From Thiobacillus sp. (GTDB lineage Bacteria > Pseudomonadota > Gammaproteobacteria > Burkholderiales > Thiobacillaceae): 64,000 bases of DNA. Of the stretch, positions 25,050 through 34,292 are shown piece by piece. The first letter of the stretch is position 1. The number at the start of each line of letters is the position of its first letter. Made by a program: the position numbers and the translations under genes. Under the pieces are notes generated by a model. It was not told the DNA's origin. It made no database searches and worked only from the letters and a program-made list of their open reading frames with translations. Location: assembly GCF_018780105.1 (NCBI RefSeq), contig NZ_JADMKC010000018.1, positions 160,160 to 224,159 on the forward strand, read 5' to 3'.

Positions 25050-26200
25050 AAACGGCTGCCCGCATGGATGGCATTGCGCCATTCCACGTCATGGATATTC
25101 TGGCGCGCGCCCAGACGCTGCAAGCTGCCGGGCGCGACATCATCCATCTGGAAATCGGCGAGCCCGACTTTGCCACACCGCAGCCCATCATTGAGGCGGG
25201 GATCGCCGCCTTGCGCGCAGGCCACACGCACTACACCGGCGCACTCGGCCTGCCCGCCCTGCGTGAAGCGATCGCCGGGTTTTATGACACGCGCTGGCAG
25301 GCAACCGTCGCGCCGACGCACATCCTCGTCACCCCGGGCGCATCCGGCGCCCTGTTGCTGGCCTTGGGTTTGCTGGCCGGGCCAGGCGACGACGTGCTGA
25401 TGGCCGACCCCGGCTACCCCTGCAACCGTCATTTCGCCCAGTTTTGCGATGCCCGCGCCATCACCATCCCGGTCGATGCCGACAGCGGCTTTCAGCTCAC
25501 GCTGCAGCACATCGAGCGACACGCCACCCCCGCCACGCGCGCCGTACTCATTGCCAGCCCGTCCAACCCCACCGGGACCGCCATCTCCGCTGCAGAACTT
25601 GCACGCATCCATGACTGGTGCGGTGCACATGGCGTGGCCTTGATCGTGGACGAGATTTATCTGGCGCTGACCTACGACGGCGACGAACACAGTGCCGCTC
25701 GCTGGGACGATGTCTTTATCGTCAACAGCTTCTCGAAATACTTCCTGATGACTGGCTGGCGGCTGGGCTGGCTGGTGGCGCCCGCCTGGGCCTTGGAGGG
25801 CCTGGAAAGGCTGGCGCAAAACCTGTTTCTGGCTGCCTCCACCCCGGCGCAGCATGCTGCCCTGGCGGCATTCTCAAGTGCCAGCCTTAAAGAGCTCGAA
25901 AGCCGCAAAGCCGAACTGCATGCACGTCGTGATTACTTGATGCCGGCATTGCGTGCCTGCGGATTCGGCATACCGGTACAGCCGCAAGGTGCTTTTTATA
26001 TATATGCAGACTGCCGGACGTTAACGGAGGACAGTTTCATTCTGGCCCAGACCCTGCTTGAAACAATCGGGGTAGCGACCACCCCGGGACTGGACTTCGG
26101 CCAGCATCACGCGCAGCACTATCTGCGGATTGCCTATACCCAGCCGCTTCCGCGTCTGAAAGAAGCCATCGCAAGACTCGAAAACTTCCTGGCCCGCTGA
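25046..26200 (+). CDS. PLP-dependent class I/II aminotransferase
   Basis: 384 aa, AAT-I fold. HLEIGEPDFATP and HYTGALGLPALREAI at the N-terminus, TPGASGALLLALGLL, ASPSNPTGT, DEIYLALTYD (PLP Asp), NSFSKYFLMTGWRLGW with the Schiff-base Lys near residue 231, and a C-terminal YLRIAY with the substrate-carboxylate Arg. Closest to the aspartate/alanine aminotransferase-like group; substrate not predictable. Last in the rmuC-mtfA unit. Its stop abuts that of the convergent PEP-CTERM gene with no spacer. Confidence 0.92.
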   Translation: MKTAARMDGIAPFHVMDILARAQTLQAAGRDIIHLEIGEPDFATPQPIIEAGIAALRAGHTHYTGALGLPALREAIAGFYDTRWQATVAPTHILVTPGASGALLLALGLLAGPGDDVLMADPGYPCNRHFAQFCDARAITIPVDADSGFQLTLQHIERHATPATRAVLIASPSNPTGTAISAAELARIHDWCGAHGVALIVDEIYLALTYDGDEHSAARWDDVFIVNSFSKYFLMTGWRLGWLVAPAWALEGLERLAQNLFLAASTPAQHAALAAFSSASLKELESRKAELHARRDYLMPALRACGFGIPVQPQGAFYIYADCRTLTEDSFILAQTLLETIGVATTPGLDFGQHHAQHYLRIAYTQPLPRLKEAIARLENFLAR

Positions 26201-26977
26201 TCAGCCGCGACGGCGACGCGCCAGTCCGAAAATGCCCAGCAAACCCAGCGGCAACAATGCCAGCGTACCGGGTTCGGGAACGTGGGCGTCTGGAACCGGA
26301 TCGACGATCAGCGAATCGTTAGCGCAATTCATCGTCCAGTGCGCAGCGAAGGCCTCCCCGTTTCCCCAATACGAACCGAAAAGCGCAACCGGAATGCGCG
26401 CCTCGTAGAAGTAATGCTTGTCGGAAATGTACGTACCCATATTGGCCACGCCAACTGTGCTGTATTCCACTTCGCCCATCCCGAGCAGGGTGCCATTCAG
26501 AACGGAAGTCGGTCCCTCGTTCGCCGCTCCCCACAAACCTGCACCCCATGTACTCACCGCGTACAGGCCGCCTGAAACTTTCCCATTGCTGCCCGTTGTT
26601 TCCAGGCCGAATTCATAGCTGCCATCCCGACCAAAATCGATGCCGAAGTCGCCTGGCGCATAGTTCCCGCCGCTATTGGACGTCAGCGGACTGTGACCTG
26701 TCACCAGCGCCAGATACAGATAGGAAGCGTCGTAATCGACATACAAGGCCTCGACATCGTAATCCTGCCCTCCATATCCAGGGGTCAGATATATCCCCCG
26801 GCCGCCAGTCTGGTCCTCAACCGTCCAGGCCTTGGCCAGCGCATGAGGCGTCCAGTCCGCTACGTTGCCGTTTCGCTGCAAACCCCAGTCAGACAGATCG
26901 GCATCGATCGTATAAGCCGCAGCCGGCATCGCAAAGGCCATGGTGAGCACAGCGGACAAAATGGAAAGCAGGCGCAT
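26201..26977 (-). CDS. PEP-CTERM sorted exoprotein, 258 aa
   Basis: Start ATG 26977 gives a clean signal peptide (LLSILSAVLTMAFAMPAAA, cleaved near residue 22). The mature part has a bacterial carbohydrate-binding/adhesin look: DADLSDWG, DYDVEALYVDYDASYLYLAL, GDFGIDFG, YFYEARIPVALFG, as in DOMON/CBM9-like surface proteins. The C-terminus is HVPEPGTLALLPLGLLG, a hydrophobic helix and ARRRRG, a canonical PEP-CTERM signal. The frame upstream to 27079 lacks any signal and is not used. Confidence 0.92.
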   Translation of the reverse strand: MRLLSILSAVLTMAFAMPAAAYTIDADLSDWGLQRNGNVADWTPHALAKAWTVEDQTGGRGIYLTPGYGGQDYDVEALYVDYDASYLYLALVTGHSPLTSNSGGNYAPGDFGIDFGRDGSYEFGLETTGSNGKVSGGLYAVSTWGAGLWGAANEGPTSVLNGTLLGMGEVEYSTVGVANMGTYISDKHYFYEARIPVALFGSYWGNGEAFAAHWTMNCANDSLIVDPVPDAHVPEPGTLALLPLGLLGIFGLARRRRG

Positions 26978-27164
26978 GGCAGCCCTTTGAGTCAATGTGA
27001 TTGATAGCTTGGGCTCAGCGAAACGCAGGCCAGACGAGAATGAACTGCCAAACTTGCCGTTTGGGGATATTGCTGCCATGTGCTTCTGCCGTATCGATCA
27101 CGGCATGGCAAGAAGCGTTGGGCTTTCAGCAGAAACGTTGATCTTCACCCGGCGTACAGACGAA

Positions 27165-27195
27165 AAAAAAACCGGCCCAAAGGCCGGTTTCTTTA
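27165..27195 (-). terminator. rho-independent terminator after the lipoprotein gene
   Basis: On the minus strand AACCGGCC-TTTG-GGCCGGTT is followed by a T run of about eight (genomic stem arms 27170-27177 and 27182-27189). It lies 15 bp after the lipoprotein stop. Confidence 0.9.
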
Positions 27196-27210
27196 TTCCT
27201 TAGCCCGGAA

Positions 27211-27444
27211 TTACTGGGCAGCGGGAGCGGGAGCAGCAGGTGCAGCGGCATCAGCAGCAGGTGCAGCAGCGTCAGCAGGTGCAGCTTCAGCGGGAGCAGC
27301 TTCAGCAGGTGCAGCTTCCACCGGAGCAGCAGCTTCAGCAGCCGGCGCTTCAACAGCAGGCGCTTCAGCAGCAGGCGCTTCTTCTTTGGAACAAGCGGTC
27401 ATGGAAACAGCCAGCAGAGCAGCCAGGAGGACGGAATATTTCAT
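27211..27444 (-). CDS. small Ala/Pro/Glu-rich lipoprotein
   Basis: 77 aa from ATG 27444. N-terminal LLAALLAVSMTACSKEEAP carries a lipobox (SMTAC), so the Cys should be lipidated. Everything after is a low-complexity array of APAEA and APAAEA-type units, negatively charged near the front. Such proteins may span or crowd the periplasm. Single-gene unit with its own terminator. The repeats are codon-level (GCWGCW-rich), so length may vary between strains. Confidence 0.85.
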   Translation of the reverse strand: MKYSVLLAALLAVSMTACSKEEAPAAEAPAVEAPAAEAAAPVEAAPAEAAPAEAAPADAAAPAADAAAPAAPAPAAQ

Positions 27445-27647
27445 TGTATTTCCCTTTTCGTACACATATATAAAAACCCACACCAGAGATCGGTCCGGGA
27501 CTTGAGATCCAGCCGACGCGCGGAATTTTAACAAATCGGCCCGACAATTCCACTATCTATTGAACTTCTTCTGCTTCACCGCGAATGCGTTGTTTTATTA
27601 CAACTCAAAAACGCTTTTTGGGTAAATAGGTCTGGTTGCGATTCCGA

Positions 27648-28703
27648 TCAAGCGGTTTTTTTCTGTAAAAAATCGATCACTTCGGGCTTGAAATCACCCC
27701 GTTCCAGTGCTTTTCGATAAGCCACCCGCGCCTCGTCCATCCGTCCCAGCGCTTCGAGCGCCAAGCCCAGACCCAGCAGCCACCCACCCTGGCTGGGGTC
27801 GGCTGCCAGTGCACGCTGATAGGCCCTCGCCGACTCTTCGTAGCGCTGCATTTGCGAAAGCAAGGCACCCATCAAGGCAATATCCGCCGGACGCATGCCC
27901 GCCTGCCCGCGCTTCAGCCAGTTCAGCGCTTCTTCGCGCTGCCCCTGATCCGCCAGCATGCGCCCTGCCGCAATAGCCAATGCGTCATCGGGCTGTTGCT
28001 CATAACCGGTCGTCAGAACCAGTAAGGCCTTATCGAACTGACCCGCATCCTGTAGCAGTCCTGCCAGTTGGAGCCGTGCGGAACGCATCCCGGGATCGCG
28101 TATCAGGGCCTTCCGGTATTTGCCGATGGCGGCTTCGGTTTGACCGGCACGGCGCAAAACCTGGGCCTCGTCGAACAACTGCTGCGCCTCCGCCTCTGGA
28201 GACAGCTCGGTCATTTTCTTGACCACCGAGGATTTTTTGCTGTCTGCAGGCTCGGATTGCGCCCGGACAGGCAAATATGCAGGCGACGAAACAGGCAGCC
28301 CTGCTTTGGCGGCAGGCTGGGACGGGACAATAGACAGTGAAGTGGCCATCTGGATCAGCGGAATATTCGCCGGCCCGGGCTTTCCGATCGTATCTCTCTT
28401 CACAGCACGCGGCACAGGTGAGGGATTCGGGCTGTCTGCTGGCGGCACGCGTGCACGCGGTGCGGGCGGCGCATCCGGCAGATGGGGCAAGGTCGGTATG
28501 GCTGCGACGGACTCATGCCGTTGCGGGGGTGGATTCAGCATCCAGTATCCGAGGCCCACGACTAGCGCCAGCAACAACCCCATAGCCGCCAGTTTGCGTG
28601 AACTGCGGGGAGACGCCGGAGCGCGTGCCAGCGTCTCTGGCGCATCGCTGGACGCGCTCCCGCGGGCATCCAGCTCGCGCAACATTTGATTGATGACGCT
28701 CAT
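27648..28703 (-). CDS. mshN: MSHA biogenesis protein MshN (TPR protein)
   Basis: 351 aa. Begins MSVINQMLRELDARG, the classic MshN start. A single inner-membrane helix at about residues 38-56 (LAAMGLLLALVVGLGYWML) and a Pro-rich linker follow. From about residue 170 come tandem tetratricopeptide repeats (AQVLRRAGQTEAAIGKYRKA, AYQRALAADPSQGGWLLGLG, LEALGRMDEARVAYRKAL). It probably scaffolds secretin or pilus assembly in the periplasm. Last gene of the msh cluster as transcribed; starts 15 bp after mshM. Confidence 0.9.
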   Translation of the reverse strand: MSVINQMLRELDARGSASSDAPETLARAPASPRSSRKLAAMGLLLALVVGLGYWMLNPPPQRHESVAAIPTLPHLPDAPPAPRARVPPADSPNPSPVPRAVKRDTIGKPGPANIPLIQMATSLSIVPSQPAAKAGLPVSSPAYLPVRAQSEPADSKKSSVVKKMTELSPEAEAQQLFDEAQVLRRAGQTEAAIGKYRKALIRDPGMRSARLQLAGLLQDAGQFDKALLVLTTGYEQQPDDALAIAAGRMLADQGQREEALNWLKRGQAGMRPADIALMGALLSQMQRYEESARAYQRALAADPSQGGWLLGLGLALEALGRMDEARVAYRKALERGDFKPEVIDFLQKKTA

Positions 28704-28718
28704 CGCCTCGTCCCGCTC

Positions 28719-29612
28719 CTATCCCAACGCACGCATGATGCTGAGCATTGCAACCGTCAAACCGAGCAAACCCGCCATCCACAACCACGGCAACCAAGCG
28801 TGCTTGCGGGTAGCCAGAGTGTCGCGGGCTGCGCCGAGCACATGTCTGCAATTGACCTGCGCTACCCCACGCCCGTACGCCAGCATCATGGCTTTGGCCG
28901 CGAGGATGTTGATTAGGCGCGGCAAGCCCCTCGATGCGCGCCAGAGCGCGAACAGGGCGCAACGGGTAAACACGGCATGATCGCTGCCTGCCACCTGCAA
29001 GCGATGCCGTACATACGCCGCCACTTCATGTCTCACGAGTGGGCGCAAAGCCGCATGAAAGCTGATTCGGGTCAGTATCTGCCGGGTGCTTTGCCCGCTC
29101 AGGCGCACCATCAACTCAGGCTGGCCAAACAGCACGACTTGCAACAGCTTGCGTTTTTCGGTTTCCAGATTGGTCAGCAAGCGCACGGCCTCCAGCGTAT
29201 CGGCCGGCAGGGCCTGCGCTTCATCGATCAGCACAACCGGCTGCCGGTCGTTTTGCGCCAGCGAGATGAAATGGCGTTCCAGGCGATGCAGCAACACTTC
29301 GCTGCCTCCTTCGCCCGGCAAGCCGAATTCAAGTGCGATGGCGGCGTATAAACCGCGCGGATCAAGTCCGGGATTGGGAACGAAAGCCGCCTGCAGGCGC
29401 GGCGGGAGACTGTTCAACAAGCGCCGCAGCAGCAGGGTTTTCCCGGTTCCGACTTCGCCCTCGACGACCAGAAACCCTTCCCCTGCATTCAATGCGTATA
29501 GCAGGGTTTCATGGGCATCCCGATGCGGCAGTGCCGGAAAATAGAAGCTGGTATCCGGAGTCAGTCCAAACGCCGGCTCACGCAGGCCAAAATGCCCCCA
29601 CCAGCTGGTCAT
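28719..29612 (-). CDS. mshM: MSHA biogenesis ATPase MshM (ExeA/GspA-like)
   Basis: 297 aa. Begins MTSWWGHFGLREPAFGLTPD, typical of MshM/ExeA. AAA+ core: Walker A GEVGTGKTLL (52-61), Walker B VVLIDEAQALP, a sensor-like LLQVVLFGQPEL and RGLPRLINILA. A C-terminal hydrophobic helix (WLPWLWMAGLLGLTVAML) anchors it in the inner membrane. ExeA relatives help place the secretin through peptidoglycan. The ATG overlaps the mshL stop by 4 bp. Confidence 0.93.
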   Translation of the reverse strand: MTSWWGHFGLREPAFGLTPDTSFYFPALPHRDAHETLLYALNAGEGFLVVEGEVGTGKTLLLRRLLNSLPPRLQAAFVPNPGLDPRGLYAAIALEFGLPGEGGSEVLLHRLERHFISLAQNDRQPVVLIDEAQALPADTLEAVRLLTNLETEKRKLLQVVLFGQPELMVRLSGQSTRQILTRISFHAALRPLVRHEVAAYVRHRLQVAGSDHAVFTRCALFALWRASRGLPRLINILAAKAMMLAYGRGVAQVNCRHVLGAARDTLATRKHAWLPWLWMAGLLGLTVAMLSIMRALG

Positions 29613-31261
29613 TCGGGAAAGGGCTGGGAATCCGGAAGATCGTAGGTTTTGAAGCGCCGCTGGGTGTCATTCAGGTCGCGGTTCCAATCCTGACTGTCAC
29701 GAATCAGCGTGGTTTTAATCAATACCACCATCTCGCGTTTGCGGTTGGCGCGGCTGGTATTGCCGAACAGCTGGCCAAAATAGGGGATATCGCCCAGTAG
29801 CGGAACCCGGTTGTCACTATCGTCGTTAACCTGACTCATCAGACCGCCTATGGCCACGATCTGACCGTCCTTGAGACGCACCACGCTATCGGTTTCAGAA
29901 ATGGTGCTGGATGCCAATGGCAGGACAAGCGTGCCGCCCTGCACGCCCAAGTTGACTGTTTTAGTCTTCTCCACAACCTTGCTGACCGATGGGCGCACGT
30001 GCAGCGTAATGTTGTCCTTGTCGTCGATTTGCGGGGTGACATCCAGCGCAACCCCCGAAAAGAACGGTTCAACCGTTACCGTCGAAGGCGTGGCTGTAAC
30101 GGTTTGGGTTCCCGCCGTACCCACTGTCACCTCGGTGACAAAAAAGTCATCGGTTCCTACGCGCAACACGGCTTTCTGATTGTTGATGGTCGCAATACGC
30201 GGACTGGACAAAACATGCACCGCACCTTGGGTTTTCAACAAATTGATGACCACGCCAAAATTTCCATCGTTGAAGGACACACCAAACAAGCTGCCAGCGG
30301 CACCCGGTATCGCACCCGCCAGCATGTTCGTGATGGACCCGCTAACGGTCACCCCGTTCACCGTCCCCACATTGAGTCCATCCTGACCGACTGCGGTTTG
30401 GCCATTGTTATTCAGTCCTGCCCAGTTGATGCCCGACTGGAAGCCATCGTTCAATTCCACTTCCAGAATCTTGGCTTCCAGCATTACCTGGCGGGCACTT
30501 ATCAGTTCTGATGCGCGCAAATATTTCTCCACCATGAACAGGTTGGCCGGTGCCGCTTTCACAATGATGATGCCGGACTGCGGACTGACCACGACGCTGC
30601 CCGCTTCGCCGACCAGCGTTTGCAGTGAGTTGGTGATCTCTTCCCAAAACTTGGAATCAGTCGAGGTTTGCACACTGCTGGTTTCCAGTGATTTGGACGC
30701 ACTGGCAGGTGCTGAGTCGGTTCCGCCGCCCCCACCCCCGCCATTGCTCAGGCTGACCGAGCCGGACACCACGCGCGTGTCCGATTTGCCCTGGCGCAGC
30801 ATCGCAAGGGCATTCAACTGATACACGCGGGCCTGCATGGCGGGCGATGGCACGATGATGCGCTTGCCCTGAACCTCGTATTCGTAGCCATACAGAGAGC
30901 GCACGGCTTCCATCGCCTCGGGCACCGTCACGTTTTTCAGATTGAGCGTCAGGTTGCCACTTACATCCGGGTGGACCAGCATGCTGTAAGGCGTGCCCGT
31001 CACCATCCCCATGAAAACCTCGGACGCCTTGGCATTGTTCACGTTCAAACTAAAGCGCGGCTCGCTGCCAGCGGGTTTTGCAGCAACCGGCTTGTCGCGC
31101 ACGGCGTCCATCACCGCCTGCTGCACGGAAGCCGGCGGCGCGGCAACCGGCGCTGTTGCCGGCAGGTCAAGCGCTGCCTGGATGGCTTCAGCACCTTGCT
31201 GCCCGACCGGGGTGGCACATCCCGTCAAAACCAGACAAGCCAAGACGATGTATTTATTCAT
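29609..31261 (-). CDS. mshL: MSHA outer-membrane secretin MshL
   Basis: 550 aa from ATG 31261 with a lipoprotein signal (IVLACLVLTGC). N-terminal STN/N0-type domain (FSLNVNNAKASEVFMGMV, MLVHPDVSGNLTLNL). A Gly/Ser-rich insertion is followed by an N1-like domain (LFMVEKYLRASELISARQVM) and the secretin barrel: VLSSPRIATINNQKAVLRVG and VALDVTPQIDDKDNITLHVRP. The C-terminal signature is VPLLGDIPYFGQLF. Forms the pilus exit pore. Confidence 0.95.
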   Translation of the reverse strand: MNKYIVLACLVLTGCATPVGQQGAEAIQAALDLPATAPVAAPPASVQQAVMDAVRDKPVAAKPAGSEPRFSLNVNNAKASEVFMGMVTGTPYSMLVHPDVSGNLTLNLKNVTVPEAMEAVRSLYGYEYEVQGKRIIVPSPAMQARVYQLNALAMLRQGKSDTRVVSGSVSLSNGGGGGGGTDSAPASASKSLETSSVQTSTDSKFWEEITNSLQTLVGEAGSVVVSPQSGIIIVKAAPANLFMVEKYLRASELISARQVMLEAKILEVELNDGFQSGINWAGLNNNGQTAVGQDGLNVGTVNGVTVSGSITNMLAGAIPGAAGSLFGVSFNDGNFGVVINLLKTQGAVHVLSSPRIATINNQKAVLRVGTDDFFVTEVTVGTAGTQTVTATPSTVTVEPFFSGVALDVTPQIDDKDNITLHVRPSVSKVVEKTKTVNLGVQGGTLVLPLASSTISETDSVVRLKDGQIVAIGGLMSQVNDDSDNRVPLLGDIPYFGQLFGNTSRANRKREMVVLIKTTLIRDSQDWNRDLNDTQRRFKTYDLPDSQPFPE

Positions 31262-31306
31262 TATGTTCAGTTCCCCGTTTCTTCTGCGCGTATCCATCTG
31301 CGCGTA

Positions 31307-31627
31307 TCAATGCATGCGTTCGAGCAGATAGATTGTGCGGCTTCCGCCCTTACCCGAAATGACAATATGATCTTCACGGATGGCGCTTACCCGACCGCCG
31401 TTGACCGCATCCCCCACCCTGACCGCTGCCCCGCCATACCAGGCGATGGACTGCCGTCCATTCATCCGTATCCAGGCCAACGTACTGTCTTGTGGGACCG
31501 CGGCGGCTGTTGCCGAAGTCGTGGGCGGCGCCATCGGGTCGAATGCCGCCTCAGCCCAGGCCGTTGCCAGCGCAAGCAGCAGCGCCAAATGGAATTGCCG
31601 GCTTGACTGCTTCACAGCCGCGCCCAT
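31307..31627 (-). CDS. mshK: MSHA biogenesis protein MshK (PilP-like)
   Basis: 106 aa from ATG 31627, which has GGAGG 4 nt upstream. Signal peptide-like N-terminus (FHLALLLALATAWAEA), then FDPMAPP and a small beta domain: AWIRMNGRQSIAWYGGAAVRVGD and VSAIREDHIVISGKGG. This is the GspC/PilP-like homology region that docks the inner ring to the secretin. It overlaps mshJ by 16 bp. Short for PilP but normal for MshK. Confidence 0.85.
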   Translation of the reverse strand: MGAAVKQSSRQFHLALLLALATAWAEAAFDPMAPPTTSATAAAVPQDSTLAWIRMNGRQSIAWYGGAAVRVGDAVNGGRVSAIREDHIVISGKGGSRTIYLLERMH

Positions 31628-32292
31628 GTCGCCTCCCGGCTCAGCGTATTCAGTTTGAGCGTGAGCTCGATCCGCGGATGCGCATTCGCATCCAGACGCA
31701 CCGACTCCCATTGCAGGGTCCAGGGCAAGGCCTCCAGCCGCTCCACGTAACGCGTCAGTTCGGCATAGCTGCCTTGCAGGCGCAAGGTGACGCCGTGCGT
31801 GTAGTACAGTTCGACGGGAAGCGGGGGCGGAGCAGGCGTGTCGGTGGTCGCATCAGTATCGCTTGTCGTCACGGCAGGTTTGCCGGGCACGTTTTCCAGG
31901 GAAACGAGCGTCAAACCTGACTGGTCTGACATCAAGGTCTTGAGCGCCGCAATCATTTTTTCCGGCCCGATCAGGCCGCTTTCACGGGCCTTGACCTGTT
32001 GCTCGATCAGTTTGGCCTGCGCGCGCAAGCGTCCCAGTTCGGTATTGGCGCCGCTTTGATTCGCCGGATCAAGACTGGCCAGTTGCCCGCGCAGGGTGAA
32101 AATTTCTTCCTGCAAGGCCGCGCTGTTCATCAGCATCTGCTCCTGGCGCTTGAGCGCAGGCTCGATCAAGCCGACAAACATCAGGCTCATGGCCACGCCC
32201 GCCACCGCCACAAACACCAGGATGCGTTCGCGAAAGCTCATCGCGTCGATCCGCATCGACCAGGTTTTCCAGGCCAGCTTGAGCGAATCCAT
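31612..32292 (-). CDS. mshJ: MSHA biogenesis protein MshJ (PilO-like)
   Basis: 226 aa. One membrane helix near residues 25-45 (RILVFVAVAGVAMSLMFVGL) is followed by a coiled coil to about residue 105 and a ferredoxin-like periplasmic domain (TLRLQGSYAELTRYVERLEA, ARIELTLKLNTL-like end). With the PilN-like protein it forms the inner-membrane alignment ring. Its start shares one base with the PilN-like stop. Confidence 0.9.
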   Translation of the reverse strand: MDSLKLAWKTWSMRIDAMSFRERILVFVAVAGVAMSLMFVGLIEPALKRQEQMLMNSAALQEEIFTLRGQLASLDPANQSGANTELGRLRAQAKLIEQQVKARESGLIGPEKMIAALKTLMSDQSGLTLVSLENVPGKPAVTTSDTDATTDTPAPPPLPVELYYTHGVTLRLQGSYAELTRYVERLEALPWTLQWESVRLDANAHPRIELTLKLNTLSREATWARL

Positions 32293-32906
32293 TATTCGGC
32301 TTCCCCTGATTGGTTGACCGCAAAGGCAACGCCCGGGACAGCCACCGTCTCGCCGGTCTCCTCATTGCGCGGCAGAATGTCGAAGCGGCTCAGCGGCAAA
32401 TCCTGCAAGCCCGGCTGCCGTGACAGCAACGCCAGGTAATCGGGAATGCGTGCCGGCTCCAGTGCGCGCCCCATCAGGTGAAAATCCGCACGGCCGAATT
32501 CGATGTCGGTCAGCCACACGCCGGTTAAACCCTCGTTGGCCAAAGCGTGCAAACGCGCGGAAAACCCGACTTCGCCCTTCACTCCGCCCAGCGCCATCTG
32601 CAACTTCTGCAATTGCACCAGCCGGCGCTTTTCTTCAGCAACCGCCTGACTGTGCTGGTCTTCCGGCGTGACGCCCTCCTCGGATGGCTGGCTTTGCGCA
32701 TCGATCTTGGCCTGCAATTCGTCGCGCACCGCTTGCACCTTGTCCTGCTGTTGCTGGATGTCGCCGGCATTGCGCTCCACCCAGCCGTAAACCAGCAGGC
32801 CAACCGCCACCACGCCCAGCAGCATCCACGCGATGGTTTTGCTGGAAAAGGCAACCTGCGGCGTGAGCAGCTGCGGGTTCAGCAGATTGATCTGTTGCAG
32901 GCTCAC
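32292..32906 (-). CDS. PilN-like MSHA protein (MshI2)
   Basis: 204 aa. Starts MSLQQINLLNPQL, the PilN cytosolic motif (INLLP/NP) that contacts the PilM-like partner. A single TM helix at about 25-44 (TIAWMLLGVVAVGLLVYGWV) is followed by a Gln-rich coiled coil and a small domain ending FDILPRNEETGETVAV. In Vibrio this is often annotated as a second MshI protein. Overlaps mshI by 4 bp and mshJ by 1 bp. Confidence 0.88.
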   Translation of the reverse strand: MSLQQINLLNPQLLTPQVAFSSKTIAWMLLGVVAVGLLVYGWVERNAGDIQQQQDKVQAVRDELQAKIDAQSQPSEEGVTPEDQHSQAVAEEKRRLVQLQKLQMALGGVKGEVGFSARLHALANEGLTGVWLTDIEFGRADFHLMGRALEPARIPDYLALLSRQPGLQDLPLSRFDILPRNEETGETVAVPGVAFAVNQSGEAE

Positions 32907-33826
32907 AGCGCCTTATCCTCGCGTCGCAATGCACCGCCCAGCGCAAACCAGCACGCTGAAAGCTTGTCTGCATCGTCCGGGAGCTGGCCGGGAAACAGCG
33001 CAGCAAGATCGGCCAGTTCGAGCGGCAAATAAAGCTGCTGCCGCAGGTAGTCTGCCATCCCGGGGACGACGGGCGGCGGCGCCAGCACGATCTTGTCGAG
33101 GTGCCAGCCGCTGTGCTGCCGTTCGATGTGATCGAGACTGCGCTGCAGCTCCAGCGCGAGGCGATCGAACACCACGCTGCGGCGCTCGGCATCCTGCTCC
33201 ATCAACTCAACCGGATTGCACTCCAGCCGGCGGTGGAAACACAGCTCGCCGTTACGGGTCACCGTCAGCAGGCCGCCCTGCGGAGTGAACGAGAGCAGCG
33301 CCAGCACCCGGTCCGGGGTTTCCAGCAGCGCCGCGATATTGCGCTGTGCCAGTTCGGGAATATCGATCGCCACCAGATTGAAGTGGGCGCGCTCGGACAG
33401 TTCCATGTATTTTTTCAGCACGCGGTTGTGCGCTACCACGGCGAGCAGCTTGCCGCTCGCCTCCGCGCCCGATTCCAGGCGGATCACGTCCACCGTGGCG
33501 TCGTCGACTGGGAATTCGATTTGATCCTTGATTTTCCAGCGCACCGCCATTTTCATTTCTTCCGGCGGAACCGGCGGCGCATCGATCGGCAGCAGCTGAT
33601 ACTCGCCCGCCGACAGCACCACCCCAACCGGCACCGGCGAACTGCCGAACACGCTCCAGCTTTTCACCAAATCGCCATCTTCCGGACGGCTGATGCATGA
33701 ATTCAGATTCGGGCGGCCATTTTGCCAACTCAGTTCAGCATGGGATAGCAAACCCGCCCCGGCCTGAATCGCCAGATAGCCGTTCTGCTGCTTGCGTTTG
33801 AACCAGGTCAACAAACGAGAAGTCAT
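32903..33826 (-). CDS. mshI: MSHA biogenesis protein MshI (PilM-like)
   Basis: 307 aa, cytosolic actin-like protein. Residues ~70-125 (YQLLPIDAPPVPPEEMKMAV, WKIKDQIEFPVDDATVD) match the PilM/GspL pattern. VAIDIPELAQRNIAALL and SFTPQGGLLTVTRNGELCFH continue the ASKHA fold. No TM helix. Binds the N-terminus of the PilN-like partner encoded next. Separated from mshP by a 52-bp gap, the largest within this second half of the cluster. Confidence 0.88.
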   Translation of the reverse strand: MTSRLLTWFKRKQQNGYLAIQAGAGLLSHAELSWQNGRPNLNSCISRPEDGDLVKSWSVFGSSPVPVGVVLSAGEYQLLPIDAPPVPPEEMKMAVRWKIKDQIEFPVDDATVDVIRLESGAEASGKLLAVVAHNRVLKKYMELSERAHFNLVAIDIPELAQRNIAALLETPDRVLALLSFTPQGGLLTVTRNGELCFHRRLECNPVELMEQDAERRSVVFDRLALELQRSLDHIERQHSGWHLDKIVLAPPPVVPGMADYLRQQLYLPLELADLAALFPGQLPDDADKLSACWFALGGALRREDKAL

Positions 33827-33878
33827 GGATGGGGATAAGTGCTGGCGAGTATAACAAGCATGATCAGGTTTGCGTCCT

Positions 33879-34292
33879 TCACGGGAAGACCGCCGTTTTG
33901 ACGCGTTCCACGTAATTCAGACCCGCCGGACTCGCAGGCGCGTCAAAGATGGCAGTGGCGGTAATCTGGTAAGTCGCTGGCACCGCCCCCGGCGCGCAGC
34001 TCACCGCAACCGTCATTCCAACGGGCGTGCCCGGCACGGAAAGCGGTTGCACGGCAGGTACAAAGGGGCAAACGCCAGGAGACTGTCGCAACACCTGATA
34101 CGCTCCCCACTCCACCCCGGTTTGTGCAGCTCGATCCGCCACCCCAGACATGCGTTCGAGTTGTTGTCCAGCACTTTGCCCGGACACCATCGTCGCCACA
34201 AAACCAGCCATTGCGGCCAGAATCACGATCAGCACAATGGCAGCAATCAGCGCAAATCCTTGCTCGGAGCGTTTCAATTGTCGAAGCTTCAT
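33879..34292 (-). CDS. mshP: minor pilin-like MshP (PilX-like)
   Basis: 137 aa. Short leader ending SEQG, then FALIAAIVLIVILAAMAGFV. The +5 position is not Glu, as usual for PilX/GspK-like tip pilins. The mature part is short, with two Cys (VCPFVP, SCAPG) that may pair. Overlaps mshO by 4 bp. No mshQ follows; the next gene is mshI. Confidence 0.87.
   Translation of the reverse strand: MKLRQLKRSEQGFALIAAIVLIVILAAMAGFVATMVSGQSAGQQLERMSGVADRAAQTGVEWGAYQVLRQSPGVCPFVPAVQPLSVPGTPVGMTVAVSCAPGAVPATYQITATAIFDAPASPAGLNYVERVKTAVFP

Noticed and set aside
27211-27444. Short tandem repeats as a possible CRISPR array
   Set aside because: The repeats are codon-level APAEA units in a lipoprotein, with no spacers of constant length. 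No CRISPR array is seen anywhere in the window.
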